DNA of 16,726 nucleotides from an uncultured Frankiales bacterium (GTDB lineage Bacteria; Actinomycetota; Actinomycetes; Mycobacteriales; SCTD01), in NCBI GenBank assembly GCA_946479905.1, contig CAMLIA010000086.1, positions 1 to 16,726 on the forward strand. Direction: 5' to 3'. The first letter of the stretch is position 1. Each line of letters begins with the position of its first letter. The position numbers and the translations under genes were made by a program. This document shows, in pieces, positions 1-6,109 of this stretch. The notes under the pieces are model-generated. The model was not told the origin of the DNA. It saw nothing but the letters and a program-made list of their open reading frames with translations, and ran no database searches.

Positions 1-132
1 CAGATCTTCGTCAAGGGCGAGGTCATCAAGACGGTGCCCGAGTCCCAGATCGTCGAGACGCTCATCGAGGAGGCGCTGCGACTCGCGGAGTCCTACAGCG
101 GACCTCCTGGCGAAGCAGTCGTTTCCTCGTAG
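1..132 (+). CDS. ispG: IspG, 4-hydroxy-3-methylbut-2-enyl-diphosphate synthase, C-terminal tail (partial)
   Basis: Only the last 43 codons and the TAG stop are present; the gene begins before the window. The tail reads [20 protein letters not shown], which I recognise as the conserved end of actinobacterial IspG (GcpE). IspG is the [4Fe-4S] enzyme that reductively opens the cyclic diphosphate MEcPP to HMBPP, the penultimate step of the MEP isoprenoid pathway in the cytosol. The Fe-S cysteines and the TIM barrel lie outside the window, so the call rests on the tail plus the neighbour: in many actinomycetes ispG is followed by a DUF4081-type GNAT gene, as here, 9 bp downstream. No other family fits this tail better from memory, but the fragment is short. 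Confidence 0.8.
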   Translation, partial: QIFVKGEVIKTVPESQIVETLIEEALRLAESYSGPPGEAVVSS

Positions 133-141
133 GCTGCGGAC

Positions 142-984
142 GTGCTGAGGACCTCTGCCACCAGGGTCCTCGACGCGCGCGACCTGGAGGAGGCGCGGGC
201 GCTGCTGCGGCGCGACCCGGTGTCCGACGTCTTCGTGGCCTCCCGGCTCGACGCCGGCGGGCTCGACCCGTGGCGGCTGGGTGCCGAGGTGTGGGGCTAC
301 GGGGAGCGGGGCCGGCTGGAGTCGCTGTGCTACTCGGGGGCCAACCTGGTGCCCGCCCAGGCGCACGGGGAGGCGGTGCGTGCCTTCGCCGAGCGCGCCC
401 GGCGGCAGGGCCGGCGGTGCTCCTCCATCGTGGGGCCGGCGGCGGCTGTCGACGAGCTCTGGCAGCTGCTGCAGCCGCACTGGGGCTGGGCGCGCGACGT
501 CCGCCCGCGGCAGCCGGTGATGGCCATCGACGACGACCCCTCGGTGGAGCCCGACCCGGGCGTCCGGTTGGTGCGCCCGCACGAGCTCGACCTGCTGCTG
601 CCCGCCTGCGTCGCCATGTTCACCGAGGAGGTCGGTGTCTCCCCGCTGGCCGGGGACGGCGGGGCGCTCTACCGGGCCCGGGTCGAGGAGCTCATCGCCA
701 TGCAGCGCGCCTGGGCCCGCTTCGAGGGTGACCGGGTCGTCTTCAAGGCCGAGATCGGCGCCACGACGGCGGAGGTGTGCCAGGTCCAGGGGGTGTGGGT
801 GGACCCGGCGCTGCGCGGTCGGGGCCTCGGCACGACGGGGACGGCCGCGGTCGTCGAGCAAGCCCGTGCCCGGGTGGCCCCGATCGTGTCGCTGTACGTC
901 AACGACTTCAACCTCGCCGCCCGCCGGGCCTACGAGAAGGTCGGTTTCGCCCAGGTCGCCACCTTCGCCAGCATCCTGTTCTGA
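142..984 (+). CDS. GNAT family N-acetyltransferase with N-terminal DUF4081-type domain
   Basis: A 280-residue cytosolic protein. The C-terminal half (about 140-280) is a GNAT fold: VWVDPALRGRGLG (residues 218-230) is the acetyl-CoA pyrophosphate-binding motif A (R/Q-x-x-G-x-G/A), and LYVNDFNLAARRAYEKVGF (251-269) is the usual motif B region. The N-terminal half (about 10-125) resembles the DUF4081 domain found with GNAT in actinobacteria. The family transfers acetyl from acetyl-CoA to an amine; the substrate here is unknown. The GTG at 142 is the first start in frame after the ispG stop. It lies 9 bp behind ispG, so co-transcription is likely, and its ribosome binding site is weak. The function in isoprenoid metabolism, if any, is inference only. 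Confidence 0.88.
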   Translation: MLRTSATRVLDARDLEEARALLRRDPVSDVFVASRLDAGGLDPWRLGAEVWGYGERGRLESLCYSGANLVPAQAHGEAVRAFAERARRQGRRCSSIVGPAAAVDELWQLLQPHWGWARDVRPRQPVMAIDDDPSVEPDPGVRLVRPHELDLLLPACVAMFTEEVGVSPLAGDGGALYRARVEELIAMQRAWARFEGDRVVFKAEIGATTAEVCQVQGVWVDPALRGRGLGTTGTAAVVEQARARVAPIVSLYVNDFNLAARRAYEKVGFAQVATFASILF

Positions 985-1011
985 CGTCCCAGCATGTGGG
1001 ACGGGCGTCCC
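985..1011. terminator. Hairpin region behind the GNAT gene, possible terminator
   Basis: Directly after the GNAT stop, CGTCCCA (985-991) pairs perfectly with TGGGACG (997-1003) around a 5-base loop. The right arm GGGAC (998-1002) can instead pair with a following GTCCC (1007-1011), so two mutually exclusive hairpins are possible. There is no T-run, so rho-independent termination is unproven. The rest of the 139-bp gap up to the next gene shows no other feature I can support. Confidence 0.35.
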
Positions 1012-1123
1012 GAGTGTCGTGCATCACGCCGTCCTGGGCTTGATTGTTGGGTACGACCTCAGGGACCCTTCGCCATCCGGTCCGACCCCTGCAACACGCG
1101 CGCAACCCGCTCGAGGAGCCACC

Positions 1124-2668
1124 TTGACGCTCATCCTGAAGCCCGGCACCTCCTGGGACGACGCCTACGCGCGAGCCCGGGCGATCGCCCCTGAGGCGTT
1201 CGACGCCGACCGCATCAACAACCTCATCGGCGGCGAGTGGCAGACGGTCGGGGACCCCGGCGAGCACATCACGCCGGTCGACGGCTCGGCCATCCAGGGA
1301 CCGCCGCGGATCGACCACGACACCGCGGTGGCGGCGGTCAGCCAGGCGGCGAACGAGCACAAGGGCTGGGGCGCCGTCGACCTCGACGAGCGCAAGGCCC
1401 GCGTCAAGGCCGCCGTCGACGAGATGCGCGAGCACCGCGAGACCCTGGCGCTGCTGCTGGTCTGGGAGATCGGCAAGCCGTGGCGGCTCGCCTGCGCCGA
1501 CGTCGACCGTGCCCTCGACGGCGTCGACTGGTACCTCGAGGAGATCGAGCGCCAGCTCGCCGGCCGGCAGCCGCTGCCGGGGCCGGTGAGCAACATCGCG
1601 TCCTGGAACTACCCGATGTCGGTGCAGGTCCACGCCGAGCTCGTCCAGGCGCTCGCCGGCAACGCGGTCGTCGCGAAGACCCCGTCCCAGGGCGGGTTCC
1701 ACACGCTGACCCTGGCGCACGCGATCATGCGGCGGCAGGGCTTGCCGGTGACGCTGCTGTCCGGCGTCGGTGCCCAGCTCGGCGACGCGCTCATCAGCGC
1801 TCCCGAGATCGGTGCGCTCGCCTTCGTCGGCGGCCGCGCGAACGGCCGCAAGGCCGCCACCACCCTCGCCGACACCGGCAAGCGCCACTTCCTCGAGCAG
1901 GAGGGCCTCAACACCTGGGGCGTGTGGGACTTCTCCGACTGGTCCACCCTGGCGGCGCACCTGAAGAAGGGCTTCGAGTACGCCAAGCAGCGCTGCACCG
2001 CCTACCCGCGGTACGTCGTGCAGCGCGAGCTGTTCCCCGACTTCCTCGAGATGTACCTGCCCGTCGTGCAGTCACTGCGGTTCGGCCACCCGCTGGCCGT
2101 CGAGACGTCCTTCGACCCGCTGCCCGACCTCGACTTCGGGCCGGTCATCCACGCCACCAAGGCCGCCGAGCTGCGCGAGCACTACGAGAACGCGGTCGCG
2201 GGCGGTGCCGTCCCGCTGTACCGAGGCTCGCTCGAGGACGGCCGCTTCCTCGACGGCCAGGACACCTCCGCCTACGTCGCGCCGGCCGCTGTCCTGGGGC
2301 CGCCCACCAACTGGGCGCTGCACCACGCCGAGCCGTTCGGCCCGCTCGACAGCGTCATCATCGTCGACACGGAGAACGAGCTGCTGGCCGCGATGAACGC
2401 CTCCAACGGCGCGCTGGTCGGGTCGGTCGCCACCGACGACGCCGACTTCGGCGCCCGGGTCGCGGAGCAGCTGCAGGCCTTCAAGGTCGGCATCAACAAG
2501 CCGCGCAGCCGAGGGGACCGCGAGGAGGTCTTCGGCGGGAAGGGCGCGTCGTGGAAGGGCGCCTTCGTCGGCGGCGACCTGCTCGTGCAGGCGGTCACCG
2601 AGGGGCCGGACGGCGAGCAGCTGTTCGGCAACTTCCCGACGTACTCCCGGTATCCCGAGAACGTCTGA
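1124..2668 (+). CDS. Aldehyde dehydrogenase superfamily protein, atypical
   Basis: A 514-residue protein with the NAD(P)-dependent aldehyde dehydrogenase plan: oxyanion Asn in SWNYP (N162), ALAGNAVVAKTPS (177-188, cofactor-binding Lys), general base Glu in LEQEG (E258), nucleophilic Cys in KQRCTAYP (C291), and EPFGP (403-407). The family oxidises aldehydes to acids or acyl-CoA through a thiohemiacetal on the Cys; the substrate cannot be told here. The loop usually reading ELGGK is EQEGL, and the sequence following the Cys is unusual, so it is a divergent branch. The TTG start is chosen because GAGGAG (1113-1118) lies 5 bases upstream and the product then begins where ALDH-like sequence begins; the frame is open further upstream but overlaps the GNAT gene. 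It converges on the MocA-type oxidoreductase. Confidence 0.85.
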   Translation: MTLILKPGTSWDDAYARARAIAPEAFDADRINNLIGGEWQTVGDPGEHITPVDGSAIQGPPRIDHDTAVAAVSQAANEHKGWGAVDLDERKARVKAAVDEMREHRETLALLLVWEIGKPWRLACADVDRALDGVDWYLEEIERQLAGRQPLPGPVSNIASWNYPMSVQVHAELVQALAGNAVVAKTPSQGGFHTLTLAHAIMRRQGLPVTLLSGVGAQLGDALISAPEIGALAFVGGRANGRKAATTLADTGKRHFLEQEGLNTWGVWDFSDWSTLAAHLKKGFEYAKQRCTAYPRYVVQRELFPDFLEMYLPVVQSLRFGHPLAVETSFDPLPDLDFGPVIHATKAAELREHYENAVAGGAVPLYRGSLEDGRFLDGQDTSAYVAPAAVLGPPTNWALHHAEPFGPLDSVIIVDTENELLAAMNASNGALVGSVATDDADFGARVAEQLQAFKVGINKPRSRGDREEVFGGKGASWKGAFVGGDLLVQAVTEGPDGEQLFGNFPTYSRYPENV

Positions 2669-2674
2669 TCCGTC

Positions 2675-2690
2675 GACGGGCAGGTCCGTC
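2675..2690. terminator. Small hairpin between convergent genes
   Basis: The gap between the aldehyde dehydrogenase stop and the convergent oxidoreductase stop is 23 bp. GACGG (2675-2679) pairs with CCGTC (2686-2690), and an outer TCTGA/TCAGA pair (2664-2668 with 2692-2696) brings in both stop codons. It could act as a weak bidirectional terminator. The stem is short and has no T-run. Confidence 0.3.
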
Positions 2691-2691
2691 C

Positions 2692-3663
2692 TCAGACCCC
2701 GCGCACCGGGAGGCCCGCCGCCCGGTAGACGTCGTCGACGAGCGACATCGTCACCACGGCGTCCTCCGGCGTGGTCGGGAAGGGCTCGCCGCGCAGCACG
2801 GCACCCGCGAACGCGCGCAGCTGGTAGGTGTAGGTGGGATCGCCCGGGACCCGCGAGCGGGTGGTCCTCCCGTCGACCGTGACGGTCAACCGGTTGCGCA
2901 GGTGCGGGGCGACGAAGTTGAACACCCTCATCCGGCCGCGCTCGCCGACCACCTCGGCGCTGATCCTCAGCAGCCGTCGCGACCACATCGAGGCCTCGAC
3001 GTGACCGGTGGCGCCGCCAGGGAAGGCGAGCTCGACGCTCATGGCCCGGTCGACCTGCGGGCCGCGGGTCTTCGCCCTGGCCGACACCACGGTCGGCTCA
3101 CCCGGTCCGAGCAGCCGCAGGCAGGTGAGCGGGTAGACGCCGGCGTCCATCATGGCGCCGCCTGCCAGCCGGTAGTCGTAGCGGATGTCGCTGAACCTCG
3201 GCAGCGGGAAGCAGAGCGCCGCGCTCACCGACTGGATCTCGCCGAGCTGCCCGACCGCGTCGACCATCCGCTGCGCGAGCGGGTGGTAGCGGTAGTGGAA
3301 GGCCTCCATGACCACCAGACCGCTCGCTGCCGCGGCATCGGCGACCGTGCGCGCCTCCGTGGCGTTGGCGGTGAACGGCTTCTCGCACAGCACGTGCTTG
3401 CCGGCCGCCAGCGCCCGCAGCGTCCACTCCGCGTGCAGCCCGTTCGGCAGCGGGTTGTAGACGGCGTCCACGTCCGGGTCCTCGACGAGAGCCTGGTACG
3501 ACGACAGCGGGCGCGGGATCCCGTGCTTGGCCGCGAACGCTGCCGCCCGTGCGGGGTCGCGCGCGGCGATCGCCGTCACCTCGACCTCGGGCACGGCACG
3601 GGCGGGCCTGATGAGGGCCGCCGGCGCGATCCGTGCCGCGCCGAGAACGCCGATCCGGAGCAT
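2692..3663 (-). CDS. Gfo/Idh/MocA family NAD(P)-dependent oxidoreductase
   Basis: A 323-residue protein. The N-terminal Rossmann domain starts at once with RIGVLGAARIA (3-13, the family's G-x-G-x-x-G/A variant). The family's catalytic motif CEKPF is at 93-97 (K95), and the C-terminal alpha/beta domain carries GGAMMDAGVYPL (168-179). Members such as glucose-fructose oxidoreductase, inositol dehydrogenase and dihydrodiol dehydrogenase oxidise or reduce a sugar or polyol hydroxyl; the substrate here is not predictable. The ATG at 3663 is chosen over the longer frame (open to 3933) because AAGGGGGG lies about 4 bases upstream and the Rossmann strand begins immediately. The gene is divergent from the DinB-type gene with only 43 bp between start codons, and convergent with the aldehyde dehydrogenase. 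Confidence 0.92.
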   Translation of the reverse strand: MLRIGVLGAARIAPAALIRPARAVPEVEVTAIAARDPARAAAFAAKHGIPRPLSSYQALVEDPDVDAVYNPLPNGLHAEWTLRALAAGKHVLCEKPFTANATEARTVADAAAASGLVVMEAFHYRYHPLAQRMVDAVGQLGEIQSVSAALCFPLPRFSDIRYDYRLAGGAMMDAGVYPLTCLRLLGPGEPTVVSARAKTRGPQVDRAMSVELAFPGGATGHVEASMWSRRLLRISAEVVGERGRMRVFNFVAPHLRNRLTVTVDGRTTRSRVPGDPTYTYQLRAFAGAVLRGEPFPTTPEDAVVTMSLVDDVYRAAGLPVRGV

Positions 3664-3672
3664 GATCCCCCC

Positions 3673-3699
3673 TTGGTGATCTCCGAGGCAGGGTACGGG
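3673..3699 (+). promoter_or_regulatory. Possible leaderless promoter for the DinB-type gene
   Basis: TTGGTG (3673-3678) and TACGGG (3694-3699) form a -35/-10-like pair with a short 15-bp spacer. The -10-like hexamer ends 7 bases before the ATG at 3707, and no Shine-Dalgarno sequence precedes that ATG. This fits a leaderless transcript, which is common in actinobacteria. The -10 lacks its final T, so support is weak. Confidence 0.3.
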
Positions 3700-3706
3700 T
3701 AGCGAC

Positions 3707-4186
3707 ATGGACGCTTGGGACGTGCTGGCCGACGGCTTCGGCCGCGTGCACGAGCTGATCGGTACGACGCTGGACGGCGATCCCGACCTGCAGCAGGCGC
3801 CGCCGGGCGGCAACCCGCCTGCCTGGCTGCTGTGGCACGCGCTCCGGGTGCAGGACGACCACGTCGCGGACGCGTTCGGCCTCGAGCAGGTGTGGTTCGG
3901 CGGCTGGGCGGACCGGTTCGCGCTGCCGTTCACCGCGCAGGAGACGGGCTACGGCATGTCCGCCGAGGACGTGACCAGGGTGCGGGCGACGCCGGAGCTG
4001 CTGCGGGGCTACGCCGAGGACGTGCACCAGCAGACGCTGCGGGCGCTCGCCGGCAAGCCGGACCTCGACCGGGTCGTGGACGAGCGGTGGGACCCGCCTG
4101 TCACGCTCGGGGTGCGACTGGTCAGCGTGATCGCCGACGACCTCCAGCACCTCGGCCAGGCGGCCTACGTCCTCGGACTTCCCTGA
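3707..4186 (+). CDS. DinB/DUF664 family protein
   Basis: A 159-residue cytosolic protein resembling the DinB/YfiT-like four-helix bundle family (DUF664 branch). In this family a small set of histidines binds a divalent metal, and several actinobacterial members are mycothiol-dependent transferases. Here the candidate ligands are H44 in LLWHAL, H52, and H148 in DDLQHLGQAAY, the last matching the family's C-terminal H-x-G-Q-A signature. The reaction and substrate are unknown; thiol-dependent detoxification is only a family-level guess. The ATG at 3707 follows a possible leaderless promoter. The gene converges on the sterol-desaturase-type gene with 42 bp between stops, where I see only weak GC-rich self-complementarity. 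Confidence 0.75.
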   Translation: MDAWDVLADGFGRVHELIGTTLDGDPDLQQAPPGGNPPAWLLWHALRVQDDHVADAFGLEQVWFGGWADRFALPFTAQETGYGMSAEDVTRVRATPELLRGYAEDVHQQTLRALAGKPDLDRVVDERWDPPVTLGVRLVSVIADDLQHLGQAAYVLGLP

Positions 4187-4228
4187 TCCTGTGCGCGCTC
4201 AGCGCCGCCGCCCGACGCTGCCGCACGC

Positions 4229-5119
4229 TCACGCAGGGGCGGCGGAGGGCCCGGAGATGCTCGCAGTCTCAGGGAAGTGGGCAGGGGCGGCGTCGGGGCT
4301 CCAGCCGGGACCGCGCAGCAGGTACCCGGCCCGGTCGCGCCAGCTCGACGTCGTCCGCAGGTCCCGCCAGATCGCGACGTACTCGTGGACGGCGACCCGC
4401 AGCGGGTTGTAGGTCTGGATGTTCTTGGTGAGCCCGTAGACGACGCGCTCGTCCTCGGGCTCGAACGTCCCGAACATCCGGTCCCAGACGATGAGGACGC
4501 CGGCGTAGTTGCGGTCGAGGTACTGCGACTGCGAGCCGTGGTGGACCCGGTGGTGCGAGGGCGTGTTGAAGACGTACTCGAACCAGCCCCACATCTTGTC
4601 GATCGCCTCGGTGTGGATCCAGAACTGGTAGAGCAGGTTGACCGACCAGCAGGCCAGCACGATCTCGACCGGGACACCCGCGAGGGCCACGGGGAGGAAG
4701 AACAGCACGGTGTACTCGCCGGTCCACGTCTGCCGCAGCGCGGTCGACAGGTTGTAGCGCTCCGAGCTGTGGTGGACCGAGTGCGAGGCCCAGAGCAGCC
4801 GGATCCGGTGCCCCGCGCGGTGGTCCCAGTAGTAGCAGAAGTCGATGCCGATCATGCCGACGGCCCAGGCCGCCCAGCCGTGGCCGAGCGACCAGGGCAC
4901 CAGCGCCGCGGCGACGCCGAGGATGACGACCTCGGCGAAGCGCCACGCGCCGTTGACGACGAGGGACCCCACGCCCATCGCGAGCGAGGTCCGGGAGTCG
5001 GCCCGGTGGTAGCCGAGCAGCCGGGCTTCCTGCTTGTTCCCGGCGCGGGTGACGGCCATCTCCAGCAGCATCAGGCCGAGGAAGCCGGGGATCGCGAAGA
5101 GGAGGATCGCATCTGCCAT
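4229..5119 (-). CDS. Sterol desaturase / fatty acid hydroxylase superfamily membrane protein
   Basis: A 296-residue integral membrane protein. It has the three histidine clusters that hold the di-iron centre of this superfamily: HRAGH (H100, H104), HSVHH (H113, H116, H117) and HHRVHH (H189, H190, H193, H194), plus WIHTE (H169). Hydrophobic segments lie near residues 4-22, 45-75, 80-97 and 136-165. Members use O2 to hydroxylate or desaturate a lipid, sterol or carotenoid; the lipid here is unknown. The ATG at 5119 has no clear Shine-Dalgarno site but lies 7 bases behind a possible -10, and the first residues are the expected membrane segment. It follows tetR by 35 bp on the same strand, so it may be read from tetR's promoter as well as its own. 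The last 30 or so residues are a Pro/Ala/Ser-rich tail. Confidence 0.9.
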   Translation of the reverse strand: MADAILLFAIPGFLGLMLLEMAVTRAGNKQEARLLGYHRADSRTSLAMGVGSLVVNGAWRFAEVVILGVAAALVPWSLGHGWAAWAVGMIGIDFCYYWDHRAGHRIRLLWASHSVHHSSERYNLSTALRQTWTGEYTVLFFLPVALAGVPVEIVLACWSVNLLYQFWIHTEAIDKMWGWFEYVFNTPSHHRVHHGSQSQYLDRNYAGVLIVWDRMFGTFEPEDERVVYGLTKNIQTYNPLRVAVHEYVAIWRDLRTTSSWRDRAGYLLRGPGWSPDAAPAHFPETASISGPSAAPA

Positions 5120-5155
5120 GACTCAGAGGATGGCAGATAAAGAGCAAGCTGTCAC
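5111..5155 (-). promoter_or_regulatory. Candidate promoter with overlapping TetR-type operator before the hydroxylase gene
   Basis: On the minus strand GTGACA (5155-5150) and CATCCT (5132-5127) are 17 bp apart, and the -10 ends 7 bases before the ATG, a leaderless geometry. A perfect 9-bp inverted repeat, ATCTGCCAT (5111-5119 on plus) and ATGGCAGAT (5130-5138), separated by 10 bases, covers the -10/spacer edge on one side and the start codon on the other. This is where a repressor would sit to block initiation. The regulator gene just upstream is the obvious candidate to bind it, by inference. The same repeat in mRNA from tetR would form a hairpin that buries the AUG. Confidence 0.5.
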
Positions 5156-5775
5156 TATGTTGTTTCGGGGGGCCGAGCGTCGAGGAGGTTCACGACCTGC
5201 TCGAGCGCCCCGAGCACGACGTCGTGCGACGTGTCGACGACGGCGGCGCTCATCGCGGCGCCCTGGACGGCCGCCAGGGCGAGCTCGACGAACTCGGCGA
5301 ACCCGGGCAACGCCACCAGCGCCGGGTCGAGGACCTCGACAGCGATCCGGTGCAGGTTCGCCCGGTGCGCCGGCTCGATGCGCGCCAGCGCCGCCGCGAG
5401 GTCGGGGTCGGTGCGGGCCGCGACGTACAGCTCGACGGCCGCCTGCAGGTCGGGCAGCCGGTAGGTCGCCCAGAGCTGCTCCAGGGCCTCCCGCGCGCCC
5501 ACCCCACCGCGGCCGGCGAAGGCCTGCTCGTAGGCCGCGGTGACCCGCCCCAGCAGGTGCTTCGCGGCGTCGGCCAGCAGCTCGCCCTTGGTCGGCCAGT
5601 AGCGGAACAACGCCCCCTGCGACACCCCGGCGCGCCTGCAGATCTCGGTGGTGGACGCGCCGGCGTAGCCCACGTGCACCAGCGCGTCCACCGTCGCGTC
5701 CAGGATCTTCGCCTGAGTGCTCGCCCGACGCTGCGCCTGCGTCCGCACCTCGCGCGGCGCCTGGGTCCTCGTCAT
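5155..5775 (-). CDS. TetR/AcrR family transcriptional regulator
   Basis: A 206-residue one-component regulator. The N-terminal DNA-binding domain (about 19-70) contains the helix-turn-helix TTEICRRAGVSQGALFRYWP (42-61), matching TetR helices 2-3. The rest is the all-helical ligand-binding and dimer domain, with no recognisable ligand signature. Family members are mostly repressors released by a small molecule. It probably controls the hydroxylase gene 35 bp downstream, whose start region carries a 9-bp inverted repeat. The ATG at 5775 is 7 bases behind TAGGCT with no Shine-Dalgarno sequence, suggesting leaderless translation. It is divergent from the cold-shock gene, with 70 bp between start codons. 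Confidence 0.92.
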   Translation of the reverse strand: MTRTQAPREVRTQAQRRASTQAKILDATVDALVHVGYAGASTTEICRRAGVSQGALFRYWPTKGELLADAAKHLLGRVTAAYEQAFAGRGGVGAREALEQLWATYRLPDLQAAVELYVAARTDPDLAAALARIEPAHRANLHRIAVEVLDPALVALPGFAEFVELALAAVQGAAMSAAVVDTSHDVVLGALEQVVNLLDARPPETT

Positions 5776-5782
5776 CGGCCAG

Positions 5783-5788
5783 AGCCTA
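5783..5788 (-). promoter_or_regulatory. -10 element for tetR (leaderless geometry)
   Basis: On the minus strand TAGGCT fits the actinobacterial TAnnnT -10 pattern and ends 7 bases before the tetR ATG. No good -35 is visible about 17 bp further upstream. Confidence 0.45.
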
Positions 5789-5797
5789 CGGCTGGGG

Positions 5798-5803
5798 TAG
5801 CGT
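5798..5803 (+). promoter_or_regulatory. Possible -10 element for the cold-shock gene
   Basis: TAGCGT fits TAnnnT and would give a leader of about 36 bases before the ATG at 5846. It lies back-to-back with the tetR -10, so the two divergent promoters would overlap. No convincing -35 is visible. Confidence 0.35.
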
Positions 5804-5845
5804 CTACGGCCGTTGCACAGCTCTTACGAAAGGCACGTCACGCAC

Positions 5846-6049
5846 ATGGCACAGGGCACAGTGAAGTGGTTCAACGCGGAGAAGGGCTACGGCTTCATCT
5901 CCCAGGACGACGGCGGCGCCGACGTCTTCTGCCACTTCAGCGCGATCCAGACCCAGGGCTACAAGACCCTGGAGGAGAACCAGCGCGTCGAGTTCGACGT
6001 CACGCAGGGGCAGAAGGGCCCGCAGGCGGAGAACGTCCGCCCGCTCTAG
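5846..6049 (+). CDS. Cold-shock domain protein, CspA family
   Basis: A 67-residue single OB-fold protein that binds single-stranded RNA and DNA, acting as an RNA chaperone and antiterminator in this family. RNP1 is KGYGFIS (13-19) and RNP2 is DVFCHFS (26-32); the length is typical. RNP2 carries Cys29 where Val is usual (VFVHYS), a small departure. The ATG at 5846 is chosen over an in-frame TTG at 5813 because the product then starts with the canonical AQGTVKWFN and AAAGG lies upstream (5829-5833), although with a long 12-base spacing. The gene is monocistronic and closed by a strong hairpin. Cold control cannot be judged from this short leader. Confidence 0.96.
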   Translation: MAQGTVKWFNAEKGYGFISQDDGGADVFCHFSAIQTQGYKTLEENQRVEFDVTQGQKGPQAENVRPL

Positions 6050-6057
6050 GTCTTCGT

Positions 6058-6097
6058 ACGACGGCCCGGTGCCCCTCGCGGGGTACCGGGCCGTCGT
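6058..6097. terminator. Strong bidirectional hairpin terminator
   Basis: A perfect 13-bp stem joins ACGACGGCCCGGT (6058-6070) to ACCGGGCCGTCGT (6085-6097). The interior can extend it with CCCC (6072-6075) pairing GGGG (6080-6083) around a TCGC loop, giving a near-continuous stem of about 18 bp. It lies between the cold-shock stop and the stop of the convergent propeller gene, so it probably ends both transcripts. There is no T-run, as is common in high-GC actinobacteria. Confidence 0.85.
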
Positions 6098-6109
6098 CGT
6101 CCGTGCCGG

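Noticed and set aside
1237..3702. 821-codon open frame on plus across the aldehyde dehydrogenase and oxidoreductase
   Set aside because: Arg/Ala/Gly-rich low-complexity translation spanning two well-supported genes on opposite strands; a shadow frame.
5813..5845. TTG start for the cold-shock protein 11 codons upstream
   Set aside because: The extra residues are not family-like and the region probably carries the promoter; AQGTVKWFN follows the ATG directly.
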